Part shown: positions 32,097 through 40,391 of the stretch, piece by piece
Layout: every line of letters starts with the position of its first letter
Position numbering within the stretch: the first letter of the stretch is position 1
Assembly (NCBI GenBank): GCA_035292605.1
Contig: DATDPT010000064.1
Location: 1-52,894, forward strand
DNA: 52,894 bases
Reading direction: 5' to 3'
Source: JALYNX01 sp035292605
GTDB lineage: Bacteria > Actinomycetota > Acidimicrobiia > Spongiisociales > ZC4RG35
The notes under the pieces: generated by a model
What the model saw: only the letters and a program-made list of their open reading frames with translations
What the model was told of the DNA's origin: nothing
The model's database searches: none
Position numbers and translations under genes: made by a program

Positions 32097-34679
32097 TTAC
32101 GACGCTTGGAACCCGAGTCTGCGAATGCGTTGATGCTCGCGGCGACGGGTTATGAAGACCCAGGCCGCGCCGACGAGTACGAGCAGCAAACCCTTGATGA
32201 CGGTTTGGAAGAAGGCGTCGACATTCGCCAGGTTAAGGATGTTCGACAGCGTGGATATGATGCCGATTCCGATCATGGTTCCGGCCACTGTGCCTCGTCC
32301 ACCTGCCAACGACGCGCCGCCGATGAGCGCGACCACGATCGAATCGTACTCGAGGCCGATTCCGGCGTTCGGTAACCCGGCTCCGACCCTGATGGTCAAG
32401 TACACCCCAGCGAGGCCGAACAGCGCTCCTGCGAGGCCATAGGCGAAGATGCGCACGAGGGACACGTTGAGGCCCCTGAGATGCGCATTCTCGGGGTCGC
32501 CCCCAATGGCGTAGATGTGCAAGCCCGCAGTGGTGAATCGCAAGAAGAGAGCCAGAACGACCAACAGAGCGATCGCCACAAGGAAGAGATGCGGGATTCC
32601 GAACAAGGTGCCGTCGTCGAGACGGGTGACGGACTCGGGAATCGGACCGATGCTTTGCGGATAGCGCGTAATGATGATTCCGCGCAGGATCTCCGACATC
32701 GCGAAAGTCATCAGGAAGGCTGGCATTCCGAAGCCCACAAAGAGAGCGTTGACAATGCCGATGACTATGCCGAGACCGACTCCTGCGAGTAGGGCCACGG
32801 CGAATGGCGCGCCGATATTGATCAGGACGTCGACGGTCACCAGGTTGGCGAGTCCGACGGCGGCGCCAACGCTGAGGTCGACACCGCGCGTGAGGATCAC
32901 GAGCAATTGGCCTGCGCCCACGAGCGTGAACAGAATCGTTCGCTGGGCCAGACCCTGAAGGTTCTGCTGTGTGAGGAACAGCTCTGAACTGAGGATGCTC
33001 ACGATCAGCAGGGCGACGAGGACGTACAAGGGGATTGCGGCATCGCGGTTCGATAGCCATCGCCGCATGGGTGCGGTTCTGGGAATCTCCGCGCCCGCCC
33101 CCGTGGCATCCTCGCTGCCGGAGACCTGCGGGACCTGCGTCCGAATCTGAGCATGCGCATGGATCAGCTCCTCGTTGGTCTCGGACCCATCGAGCTCGGC
33201 GGAGACTCGACCACGTTGCATCACAAGAACGCGGTCTGACAGTCCGGAGACCTCGAGCAGGTCGGTAGAGACCACGACCACGACGGATCCTTGGTCTGCC
33301 ACGCGGCGGATGACCTTGTAGATATCAGAGCGTGCGCCGACATCTACGCCACGGGTTGGCTCTTCGAGCACGAGGACATCCGGTTGGTCTGCGATCGCGC
33401 GTCCGAGGAGTGTCTTTTGCTGGTTGCCCCCCGATAGCCAGCGCGTTTCCAACTCGAGGGGCGACACTATTGACACCTCGCTGGCGATACTGGCCGCGCG
33501 GTGGCGTTCGAGTTTGGCCGATAGAAGGCGCATTCGTGAGCGGATCTGGTTCAGAACCGAAGCGGTCAAGTTCTCGCGAACGGGGCGGTCGAGCGCGAGC
33601 CCCTCTTCCTTGCGGTTTGCTGGCACGAGCGCAATGCGCGGTCGTCGTTCCCCGATCGACCGATTGATCCGACCGGAGGTTGGCTTGATATCGTCGGAGA
33701 TCAAGCGCCCGAGTTCGTTTTGGCCGCCTCCGCGTAGACCGGTGATGCCGACGACTTCGCCGGGTCTGAGCTCAAGGCTGACGTCGTGGATACGTTCACC
33801 AAAGCCCACCGCGTCGAATCGCACAATGGGATCGCCGGTTGCGAGCCCGATCCGACGGCCAGGAAAGAGGTCACCGACCTCGCGTCCGATCATCGCCCTG
33901 ATGATGCTCTGCTCGTCGAGCGTTGAAGTCGCCCCGGTGAGCACTCGTCGCCCATTGCGCAGAACAGTCACGCGGTCGGATAGGTCGATCACTTCGCCCA
34001 GGCGGTGCGAGACATAGACGATGGCAAGGCCCTGCTTACGCAAGGTACGCAAGGCGGCGAGTAGCCGTTCGCATTCACGTTCAGCCAACGCAGCTGTCGG
34101 CTCGTCGAGGACCAGGATGCGGGCGTTCATCGCCAGCGCCTTGCAGAGTTCGACGGCCTGACGGTCGGAGAGCTCGAACTGACCGAGTCGCTCGTTGGTA
34201 GGTAACTGGAGGTCCAGCTTTTGCAGCAATTCCTCGCAGCGAATACGCATCACTCGTCGGTTGAGCACCCCGGGAAAGCGGGTGGGTTCGTCGCCCAGTG
34301 ACAAGTTCTCTTCGACAGTGAGATTGCCGAGAAGCGCCAGCTCCTGATGCACCATCGTGATCCCGAGGGAAGTCGATTCCCGGGGTCCGGCGACGACCAC
34401 TTCACGACCATCGATCGAGATCGTGCCGCCGTCGATTCGCACCTCACCCGTCAGTGCTTTGAGCAGGGTCGACTTTCCTGCTCCGTTCTCTCCTAGGAGT
34501 GCGTGGATCTCGCCAGCCTGGCACTCGAAATCGACGTCATCGAGCACCAGTTCCGCGCCGAACTGCTTGCGGATCCCACTCATCTGGAGGAGCGGCAGGT
34601 GTCCCTGCCGCTCCTCCGTTACTCCGTCGACTGTCAGACTCAGGTGCGGTTCACCATATTGGCTCGTCGGCTCATGCAA
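32097..34679 (-). CDS. fused sugar-type ABC transporter: double ATPase plus permease
   Basis: An 860-residue single open frame. Residues about 28-265 are the first RbsA/XylG-type ATPase (Walker A GENGAGKST at 63-71, later LSDRQAVELCKAL and LVLDEPTAAL). Residues about 270-510 are the second ATPase, with the degenerate loop GITGLRGGGQNEL normal for this family, then SGGNQQK and LVLEEPTRGVDVG. From about 535 to the end is an RbsC-type permease (TLVGAGQLLVILTRGVDLSVG). These are usually separate proteins. The start is TTG at 34679, 6 bases after the binding-protein stop; the ATG at 34583 would cut into the first strand. It acts in the membrane with the two genes upstream. Confidence 0.92.
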   Translation of the reverse strand: MHEPTSQYGEPHLSLTVDGVTEERQGHLPLLQMSGIRKQFGAELVLDDVDFECQAGEIHALLGENGAGKSTLLKALTGEVRIDGGTISIDGREVVVAGPRESTSLGITMVHQELALLGNLTVEENLSLGDEPTRFPGVLNRRVMRIRCEELLQKLDLQLPTNERLGQFELSDRQAVELCKALAMNARILVLDEPTAALAERECERLLAALRTLRKQGLAIVYVSHRLGEVIDLSDRVTVLRNGRRVLTGATSTLDEQSIIRAMIGREVGDLFPGRRIGLATGDPIVRFDAVGFGERIHDVSLELRPGEVVGITGLRGGGQNELGRLISDDIKPTSGRINRSIGERRPRIALVPANRKEEGLALDRPVRENLTASVLNQIRSRMRLLSAKLERHRAASIASEVSIVSPLELETRWLSGGNQQKTLLGRAIADQPDVLVLEEPTRGVDVGARSDIYKVIRRVADQGSVVVVVSTDLLEVSGLSDRVLVMQRGRVSAELDGSETNEELIHAHAQIRTQVPQVSGSEDATGAGAEIPRTAPMRRWLSNRDAAIPLYVLVALLIVSILSSELFLTQQNLQGLAQRTILFTLVGAGQLLVILTRGVDLSVGAAVGLANLVTVDVLINIGAPFAVALLAGVGLGIVIGIVNALFVGFGMPAFLMTFAMSEILRGIIITRYPQSIGPIPESVTRLDDGTLFGIPHLFLVAIALLVVLALFLRFTTAGLHIYAIGGDPENAHLRGLNVSLVRIFAYGLAGALFGLAGVYLTIRVGAGLPNAGIGLEYDSIVVALIGGASLAGGRGTVAGTMIGIGIISTLSNILNLANVDAFFQTVIKGLLLVLVGAAWVFITRRREHQRIRRLGFQAS

Positions 34680-34685
34680 CTCGCC

Positions 34686-35906
34686 CTACTCTTCGCAGAA
34701 CGGGTCGAATTCGCACGGCATAGTGGTGTAAAACCACTCGTCCGGCCTGTCCGGGTTGATGTAGTTCGCCAGGTTCCGGCTGAACGCGACCGGACCTTCG
34801 GGGCGCTCCGTATAGGTGACCCTGTCGACAGGCTCCCCGCGAAGGATGGCGACCGCGACCTCGACCGACTTCTGGCCGACTTCCACAGGGTACGGGACCG
34901 ACATATTGGGCAGATCGTTGTTGACAGCGAGCCTCATCCAGGCGTTGTTGTCGTCACCGGTCCATGCCAAGAGCTGATCCACCTTGCCGGCCGCTTCAGC
35001 CGCCTGGAAGATGCCGTCGCTCATCAACGCACTGGCCGAGAGGAAGGCGTCGAGATCAGGATGGGCGACCAGTAGCGATTCTGCCACCTGGCGTGCCGTG
35101 GCCGGGTCGTACATGGCGTACTCCGTGGCCACGACCTCGATGTCGGGATACTGGTCCAGGATGTTCTGGTAACCCTGCTCCGACTCGACACTGTGGCCCA
35201 CGCCCGGGATACCCGAGATTATGGCGATCTTCCCCTCACCACCGAGACGATACGCCACGTACGCCGCCTGGTTCTCGGCGATATTGATGACGTCCTGAGA
35301 CACGAACGCCGTGAAGTTGACACACTCGACCGCGCGCTCCATCACGATGACCGGGACGCCTGCGGCCAGTGCCTGGTCGATCGCAGGGCAGATCGCGTTG
35401 ACGTCGACGGCGGAGACGATCAGCGCATCCACCTGCTGGGTCAGCATGTCGTCGATGTTCCCGATCTGCTCCGGCGCAGAGTCGTTGGCGTTGGTGTAGA
35501 TCAGCTCTGCGCCCGCGCCATCGACCAGGGAGATCCCGTACTCGACGGATCCCCGTGCCATTACACGAAGGCTGTTCGACTGCGACGAGTCGGCGAATGC
35601 GATCCTGAGTCTCTGGTCAGCCGGCTTCTCAAACTCGCTCGTGTCGACCGGCTCTGACGACGAGAGATCCTGCGGGATCTCTTCGAACCCGGCCCAGAAA
35701 TCCTCGCTGGGATAGCCGCCACCGGCACCGGGGTCTCCGGTCGTCGCAGTGGTTTCCTCGCTGGTCGTAGTGGTGTCTCCGCTGGTCGTAGTCGTGTCTC
35801 CGCCTGGATCGTCCGCCGTCTGCGCACAGCCGGCCAAGAGGCCGAGCGTGAGCAATAGCGCGAGCAGGCTCCTGCTCCTCCGAGCTCGAGTTGTGTGCTT
35901 CACCAT
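34686..35906 (-). CDS. sugar-type ABC transporter substrate-binding lipoprotein
   Basis: A 406-residue secreted protein. The signal peptide ends in the lipobox LLAGC, followed by a Thr/Gly/Glu-rich linker of about 45 residues and a periplasmic-binding fold of the CUT2 type (RLRIAFADSSQSNSLRVM..., ALIVSAVDVNAICPAIDQALAAGVPVI, IAIISGIPG). The NxAC-type acceptance of ribose, inositol and other small polar ligands is characteristic; the ligand itself is unknown. It lies between the separate permease and the ATPase-permease fusion. Confidence 0.92.
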   Translation of the reverse strand: MVKHTTRARRSRSLLALLLTLGLLAGCAQTADDPGGDTTTTSGDTTTTSEETTATTGDPGAGGGYPSEDFWAGFEEIPQDLSSSEPVDTSEFEKPADQRLRIAFADSSQSNSLRVMARGSVEYGISLVDGAGAELIYTNANDSAPEQIGNIDDMLTQQVDALIVSAVDVNAICPAIDQALAAGVPVIVMERAVECVNFTAFVSQDVINIAENQAAYVAYRLGGEGKIAIISGIPGVGHSVESEQGYQNILDQYPDIEVVATEYAMYDPATARQVAESLLVAHPDLDAFLSASALMSDGIFQAAEAAGKVDQLLAWTGDDNNAWMRLAVNNDLPNMSVPYPVEVGQKSVEVAVAILRGEPVDRVTYTERPEGPVAFSRNLANYINPDRPDEWFYTTMPCEFDPFCEE

Positions 35907-35925
35907 TTCCTCCTCCTCATCTCCT

Positions 35926-36969
35926 TCATCTCCTCCTCATCGTTGCGACGGAGCGGGCCAGCCGCCCCGTGTCCTTCGAGTAGGCAAGAACTGCGACGAT
36001 CACAACCACACCCATGATCACTTCCTTCTGTATGGGAACTCCTTGGAGCAGGAGGAAGTTGAAGAGGCCACCCAGCAGGAGGGCGGCGCCGAAGACCGAG
36101 AGCACATTGCCACGCCCCCCGAACAGCGAGATCCCACCCAGGACGCAAGCCACGATCGATTCCAGCTCTCGCCCCGCCCCGATCTGCGTCTGCGCTGAAC
36201 CGACATAAGAAGTCACGTAGACCGCGGTCGCCGCGGCGAACACACCCGAGAGGACGTACGCCCAGAACGTCGTGCGCTTCACTCTCAATCCAGCAAAATG
36301 GCCGGCTGTCTTGTTCGACCCCACGAGCATCAACCGCCGCCCCCAGGTCGACTTGTGCGCCAGGACCCAGGCGATGACGGCCGTGCCTACCAGCCAGATC
36401 AGCGTCGCCACCGGAACGGGACCGACACCTGCATGGGCGACCAGATCGAAGCTGGGTGCGAAATCTGATGATGGTGCACCCTGGGTCCAGACCAGAGTTC
36501 CCCCGGATACCGCCAGCAGAGTCCCGAGCGTGGCAATGAAGGACGGAATGCCGAGAAATGCCACGAGGCCCCCGTTGAGCGCCCCGACCAAAGCCCCAAG
36601 GACCAGCGCGACGACGACCACTGGTACGAGCAGGGCATCGTTGTTTCCCATGAATGTCGCCAGGACCGCAGCACACAGAGCGACTGTCGAACCGACCGAG
36701 AGGTCGATCTCTCCCACGAACAGGACGAATGCCTGACCGATCGCGATGACGGCGATCGGCGTGGCCGTCTGGACGATGATCCGAACGTTGGCGGGATCGA
36801 GAAACCGGCTGTTGAGGGCGAAGGCGATAAGGACGAAGACGACCAGGACAACGAAGATCCCACCGGAGCTGGCGAACCGTTCAAGGCGGTAGGATCCCCC
36901 GCGGGCCGCAGGGACATCAATGTCTGCGCTATCGGCGAGAGCTGGTTCCCCAAGTCTCTTACTGAGCAT
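35926..36969 (-). CDS. sugar-type ABC transporter permease (RbsC-like)
   Basis: A 347-residue permease with eight to ten hydrophobic helices. GQAFVLFVGEIDLSVGSTVALCA is the family signature, and GIPSFIATLGTLLAVSGG the second conserved loop. The reading frame is open far upstream, but that part is Ser/Arg/Pro-rich and not membrane-like; the ATG at 36969 (MLSKRLGEP) or GTG at 36978 is the likely start. First gene of permease - binding protein - fusion. The fusion carries a second permease domain, so the transporter may be a heterodimer. Confidence 0.88.
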   Translation of the reverse strand: MLSKRLGEPALADSADIDVPAARGGSYRLERFASSGGIFVVLVVFVLIAFALNSRFLDPANVRIIVQTATPIAVIAIGQAFVLFVGEIDLSVGSTVALCAAVLATFMGNNDALLVPVVVVALVLGALVGALNGGLVAFLGIPSFIATLGTLLAVSGGTLVWTQGAPSSDFAPSFDLVAHAGVGPVPVATLIWLVGTAVIAWVLAHKSTWGRRLMLVGSNKTAGHFAGLRVKRTTFWAYVLSGVFAAATAVYVTSYVGSAQTQIGAGRELESIVACVLGGISLFGGRGNVLSVFGAALLLGGLFNFLLLQGVPIQKEVIMGVVVIVAVLAYSKDTGRLARSVATMRRR

Positions 36970-37044
36970 CCGTGACACTGTCCTAACCGCCCTGCCGCGA
37001 CTTGCCTCACAAGCGCTTATGTATATCACATAACGACTGTGTAA

Positions 37045-37053
37045 TGCAATAAT
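37045..37053 (+). promoter_or_regulatory. TGCAATAAT box between the divergent transporter and MDR genes
   Basis: TGCAATAAT (37045-37053) followed by CCGGAGG lies in the 178-base divergent gap. The same word plus CC occurs on the minus strand at 47116-47108, ahead of the crotonase gene. A 12-codon ORF with a strong GGAGG site begins at ATG 37063 and ends at 37101, before the MDR gene. Confidence 0.3.
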
Positions 37054-37147
37054 CCGGAGGGCATGTATGCAACCGCGTCGGCAGCGAGGTGGAGGCCTTG
37101 AGCGACAACCACGCCAATGAAGACAGTCCGACGAGGCGGGATGCTCG

Positions 37148-38275
37148 ATGAGAGTCACGGCAGCCGTTCTGCGGCATGTGGCGACAGCCCGGCCATATGA
37201 CCGGCACCAGCCTTTGGAGCTCACCGACCTCGAGCTCGACGAACCTGGTCCCGGCGAAGTGCTGGTGCGAGTCAAGGCGGCAGGACTCTGCCACTCGGAT
37301 TTGTCGACCATCGACGGCAATCGCCCCCGACCCACGCCAATGGCGCTGGGACACGAGGTGGCCGGGGAGGTCGTCGGACTTGGGTCGGAGGACAGTCTTC
37401 TCAGGGTGGGCGACCACGTCATCGCCACCTTCGTCCCTTCGTGCGGACACTGTCACCCCTGCCGGGATGGACGTCCGGCCTTGTGCGAGCCTGGTGCGGT
37501 GGCCAACAGCTTGGGCGAGCTGCTGAGCGGAGGCGTCAGGCTTCACGAACCTGGTGGTGGGAGAGTCAACCATCATCTCGGCGTATCGGGTTTCAGCGAT
37601 CACATCGTCGTGTCCGAACGCTCGTTGGTGGCCATCGACCCCGGGCTCCCTTGGGAAGTCGCGGCGTTGTTTGGCTGTGCGGTACTCACCGGCGTCGGCG
37701 CGGTCGTCAACTCCGCAGGGGTTCGAATGGGACAGTCCCTGGTGATCTTCGGCCTGGGTGGGGTCGGGCTTTCTGCCTTGCTCGGAGCAATGGCCGTGGG
37801 CGCCAATCCGATCCTGGTGGTCGACCCTATGGCCGGCAAGCGCGAACTGGCACTGCAACTCGGAGCCAGTCACGCGCTGGACGCCACTGCCGACGTTGTC
37901 GAGCAGATCAAGGACGCCACAGGCGGCGGAGCCGACCATGCCCTGGAAACAGTCGGCGCGCCCTCGGTGCTTGCGCAGGCCTTCAGTGCCACCCGTCGAG
38001 GCGGAGTCACCACCACCGTCGGACTGCCGGCCCCGTCGGCGCAACTAACCGTGGCGCCTCTCACACTCACTGCCGAAGAGAGGGTTCTCCAGGGCTCCTA
38101 CATGGGCTCCTCCGTGCCCGCCATCGACATTCCCCGTTTCATCGGGCTCCACCAGGCCGGACGCCTCCCTGTGGACAAACTGCTCACTCATCGACTGACG
38201 CTCTCCGAGCTCAACGAAGGCTTCGAACGCCTTGCCCGCGCTGAGGCCATTCGCCAAGTTGTGGTCTTCGATTAG
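37148..38275 (+). CDS. zinc-dependent MDR alcohol dehydrogenase
   Basis: A 375-residue class III-like alcohol dehydrogenase. Catalytic-zinc residues include Cys48 (GLCHSD) and His69-Glu70 (GHE). The structural zinc has four cysteines (Cys99, 102, 105, 113). The nucleotide motif GLGGVGL begins the Rossmann domain. It would oxidise a primary or secondary alcohol, ahead of the aldehyde dehydrogenase also in the island. Divergent from the transporter operon and convergent with the DUF35 gene. Confidence 0.9.
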   Translation: MRVTAAVLRHVATARPYDRHQPLELTDLELDEPGPGEVLVRVKAAGLCHSDLSTIDGNRPRPTPMALGHEVAGEVVGLGSEDSLLRVGDHVIATFVPSCGHCHPCRDGRPALCEPGAVANSLGELLSGGVRLHEPGGGRVNHHLGVSGFSDHIVVSERSLVAIDPGLPWEVAALFGCAVLTGVGAVVNSAGVRMGQSLVIFGLGGVGLSALLGAMAVGANPILVVDPMAGKRELALQLGASHALDATADVVEQIKDATGGGADHALETVGAPSVLAQAFSATRRGGVTTTVGLPAPSAQLTVAPLTLTAEERVLQGSYMGSSVPAIDIPRFIGLHQAGRLPVDKLLTHRLTLSELNEGFERLARAEAIRQVVVFD

Positions 38276-38368
38276 GCGGATCGGTGGGCTACAGGGGGCC
38301 TCCGTGTCGATCCCGGTGCTCGACGTCCCCGACGATGGCTGACCAGGCTTCGTGTCAGGGACGATCCG

Positions 38369-38782
38369 CTAGACGAGTCGTGCCTGGGCGATCTTCACTC
38401 CCCCCCGCTCCACCACCGATAGCGCAACGGGTGCGCCACACCTGATCTCCCGCCCCAGTTCGGAGTCTTCAGCGAGAGCAGTGAGCATCCGAGGGCCCTC
38501 GGCGAGCTCGACAAGTGCCACCGCATAGGGCACGAGCTCGTTGAACGTAGGATGGAAGGCGCGGTGGTAGACGACCCAGCTGATCAGCTCTCCGCGGCCG
38601 GATGCTGACTCCCAATCCCATGCGGCGCAGAGACAGTGGGGGCACTCAGATCGGGGTGGCGTCCAAGGGTGTCCACAGGACTGGCAGCGCTGAAATACGA
38701 TCCGTTCGCTCTGGAGTGCCTCCCAGTGCGCACGTTCCTCAGGGGTGAGCTCGCCAAGAAGTACCGCCAAGTCGTTGCTCAT
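38369..38782 (-). CDS. DUF35 / OB-fold acyl-CoA-associated protein (Zn ribbon)
   Basis: A 137-residue protein with an N-terminal rubredoxin-like zinc ribbon (CQSCG and CPHC, residues 33-50) and a C-terminal OB fold (roughly 60-137). The family partners with SCP-x/Ltp thiolase-like proteins; ChsH2-DUF35 with Ltp2 in steroid side-chain breakdown is the characterised case. The start overlaps the stop of the thiolase-like gene by 4 bases, which supports a complex. A longer in-frame extension upstream is antisense noise. Confidence 0.88.
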   Translation of the reverse strand: MSNDLAVLLGELTPEERAHWEALQSERIVFQRCQSCGHPWTPPRSECPHCLCAAWDWESASGRGELISWVVYHRAFHPTFNELVPYAVALVELAEGPRMLTALAEDSELGREIRCGAPVALSVVERGGVKIAQARLV

Positions 38783-39903
38783 GAGGCTCCCAGGATCATC
38801 GTCGCGTGGGTCGTCATGGATCCTCCCTGATTGCTGACGATGCACGTCGAGGCTCCTGTCACCTGGTTGACAGCTGTTCCGCGCATCTGGCGTACTCCCT
38901 CGACGACAAGTTGCATCCCCGGCATACCGGTCTCGGCGAGCAATCCACCGCTCGTGTTGAGGGGTAGCCTCCCGCCGAGCTCGATCCCTTCGTTTCGAGC
39001 GAACGCCGCAGCTTGCCCGTTGCCACAGAAGCCGTATGCCTCGAGCGTCAGGGCCGGCACGACAGTGAAGCAGTCGTAGAGTTGGGCAACGTCGATGTCT
39101 CCGGGCTTCAGACCGGCGCTGGCGAAGGCTCGAGCTCCCGCATCCCCGGCGGCCGTGTCGAGGAGATCGCTGCGGTGGATCACGCTCTGCGTCCGTTGCG
39201 CGTGACCGACTCCTAGAACTGGGACTGGCGCCGGTACGCCGAGCTGGGCGGCGTGGCGTGCGCTGGTGACCACGACGGCGCCTCCGCCGTCGGACACCAG
39301 GCATATGTCCGATCTGCGAAGCGGCTCGACGACGTAAGGTTCGGCCAAGTACTGTTCGAGTGCCAGTGGCTTGCGTAGTTGTGCTGCGGGATTGTCAGCA
39401 CCGTGGCGGCGTGCGGCTATCGCGAACGGAGCCAAGTCCGCATCCGACAATCCGTGTTCATCGAGGTAGCGGCGGGTGATCAGGGCATAGTCGGCAGCAA
39501 CGCCGATCCAACCGTATGGCCCGTCGGCCCCTTTCACCTTCTCGTACGCTTGACGGGTGCCACTGCGAGGATTGTCGGCGGCCGTGACCAGTGCTACTTC
39601 GATTTGCCCCGCCTCGATGGCGAGCACGGCCTGGGAGATCATCGATATGTTGGCGGCGCCGCCTTGATCCCAGGAACCCACCATCGCGGGCGCATCGATC
39701 CCGAGCGCGGCCGCCACCTTGGTCGCGTACATGAACTCGAGTTGTGAGGTCGGGAACTTGACGAACACGGCATCGACGAGATCGGTGCCGATCTGTGCAT
39801 CGTCCAGGGCAGCGCGGCACGCCTCTACATTCAGAGAAACAGTCGAACGTCCGTCCAGCTCGCCTGCCGCGGTCAGGCCGATGCCGGCGATCACACCGGT
39901 CAT
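38779..39903 (-). CDS. thiolase-like (SCP-x/Ltp2 type) protein
   Basis: A 374-residue thiolase-superfamily protein. The SCP-x/Ltp pattern is shown by YDCFTVVPALTLEAYGFC and LPLNTSGGLLAETGMPGM. At the place of the nucleophilic Cys the sequence reads GSWDQGGAANIS, with no Cys, and the NxxGG/GHP catalytic His region is also replaced. Ltp2, which is likewise Cys-free, is a retro-aldolase that works with a DUF35 partner. An aldolase-type C-C cleavage of a 3-hydroxyacyl-CoA is therefore a better guess than thiolysis. It overlaps the DUF35 gene downstream and the GMC remnant upstream by 4 bases each. Confidence 0.85.
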   Translation of the reverse strand: MTGVIAGIGLTAAGELDGRSTVSLNVEACRAALDDAQIGTDLVDAVFVKFPTSQLEFMYATKVAAALGIDAPAMVGSWDQGGAANISMISQAVLAIEAGQIEVALVTAADNPRSGTRQAYEKVKGADGPYGWIGVAADYALITRRYLDEHGLSDADLAPFAIAARRHGADNPAAQLRKPLALEQYLAEPYVVEPLRRSDICLVSDGGGAVVVTSARHAAQLGVPAPVPVLGVGHAQRTQSVIHRSDLLDTAAGDAGARAFASAGLKPGDIDVAQLYDCFTVVPALTLEAYGFCGNGQAAAFARNEGIELGGRLPLNTSGGLLAETGMPGMQLVVEGVRQMRGTAVNQVTGASTCIVSNQGGSMTTHATMILGAS

Positions 39904-40198
39904 CTCGCCACCGCCTCGTCCAGGCGCCCGAACATGTGGTCGGCTGCGCGGAGGGCAAAGCTGACCGTTTGAAGTGTCGGGTTGCAGGCGTTGCGTTCCG
40001 AGAACAGCCCATTTCCGGCCAGGTGGAGGTTCTCAAAGCCCCAGACACGCGAGGACGAGTCGGTCACCGAGGTGTCGGGATCGGACCCCATGCGGTAACT
40101 ATCCATTAGAACCGAAGGACTTCGCCGGCGATGGTGGCCCCACCTGCGCCGGTGCCGACCACCACGACGTCCGCGTGCAGTCTGTCGCTCACTGTCAC
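39900..40198 (-). pseudogene. GMC oxidoreductase with large internal deletion
   Basis: Two ends of a GMC flavoprotein are directly joined. From GTG 40192 (or 40198) 28-30 codons give the FAD-binding start ...ADVVVVGTGAGGATIAGEVL and then stop at TAA 40108-40106. In another frame, from ATG 40106, 68 codons match the family's C-terminus: RMGSDPDTSVTD, RVWGFENLHLAGN, then NACNPTLQTVSFALRAADH. About 400 central residues are missing and the join is out of frame, so no full enzyme can be made. The tail still overlaps the thiolase-like start, showing that gmc once headed this operon. Confidence 0.8.
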
Positions 40199-40199
40199 C

Positions 40200-40286
40200 T
40201 CACCCGACCGTGAAGCTAACCCGTGCCGCGCTGCGTCGCTCGAGTGATTCGGCGCGTGACGTGGCGGACTTTCTGGTATCAATCAT
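40200..40286 (-). CDS. possible short ORF ahead of the GMC remnant
   Basis: ATG 40286 to TGA 40200 gives 28 residues beginning MIDTRKSATSRAESLERR. It lies between the TATTAT element and the GMC remnant and ends 1 base before the GTG at 40198. I recognise no family. It may be a leader peptide, a second truncated gene or chance. Confidence 0.25.
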   Translation of the reverse strand: MIDTRKSATSRAESLERRSAARVSFTVG

Positions 40287-40308
40287 GGGGATCTCCGAGT
40301 TCTGTACT

Positions 40309-40325
40309 TTGTATCGATAATACAT
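40309..40325 (-). promoter_or_regulatory. near-palindromic promoter/operator of the thiolase operon
   Basis: TTGTATCGATAATACAT contains TGTAT...ATACA half-sites; its minus-strand TATTAT (40322-40317) can serve as a -10. It is placed to drive the short ORF, GMC remnant, thiolase-like and DUF35 genes. A GntR/FCD protein encoded nearby is a candidate binder. Confidence 0.4.
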
Positions 40326-40391
40326 TCTGGGACGCTTCGCGTAGCCGGGGCGTGACCGGCGCTGACACGGACTGACGGCCTCTTCTGAGCA

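Noticed and set aside
35926..37428. 500-codon form of the sugar permease
   Set aside because: The first 150 or so codons are Ser/Arg/Pro-rich, run through the divergent promoter region and into the MDR gene; the permease begins at 36969 or 36978.
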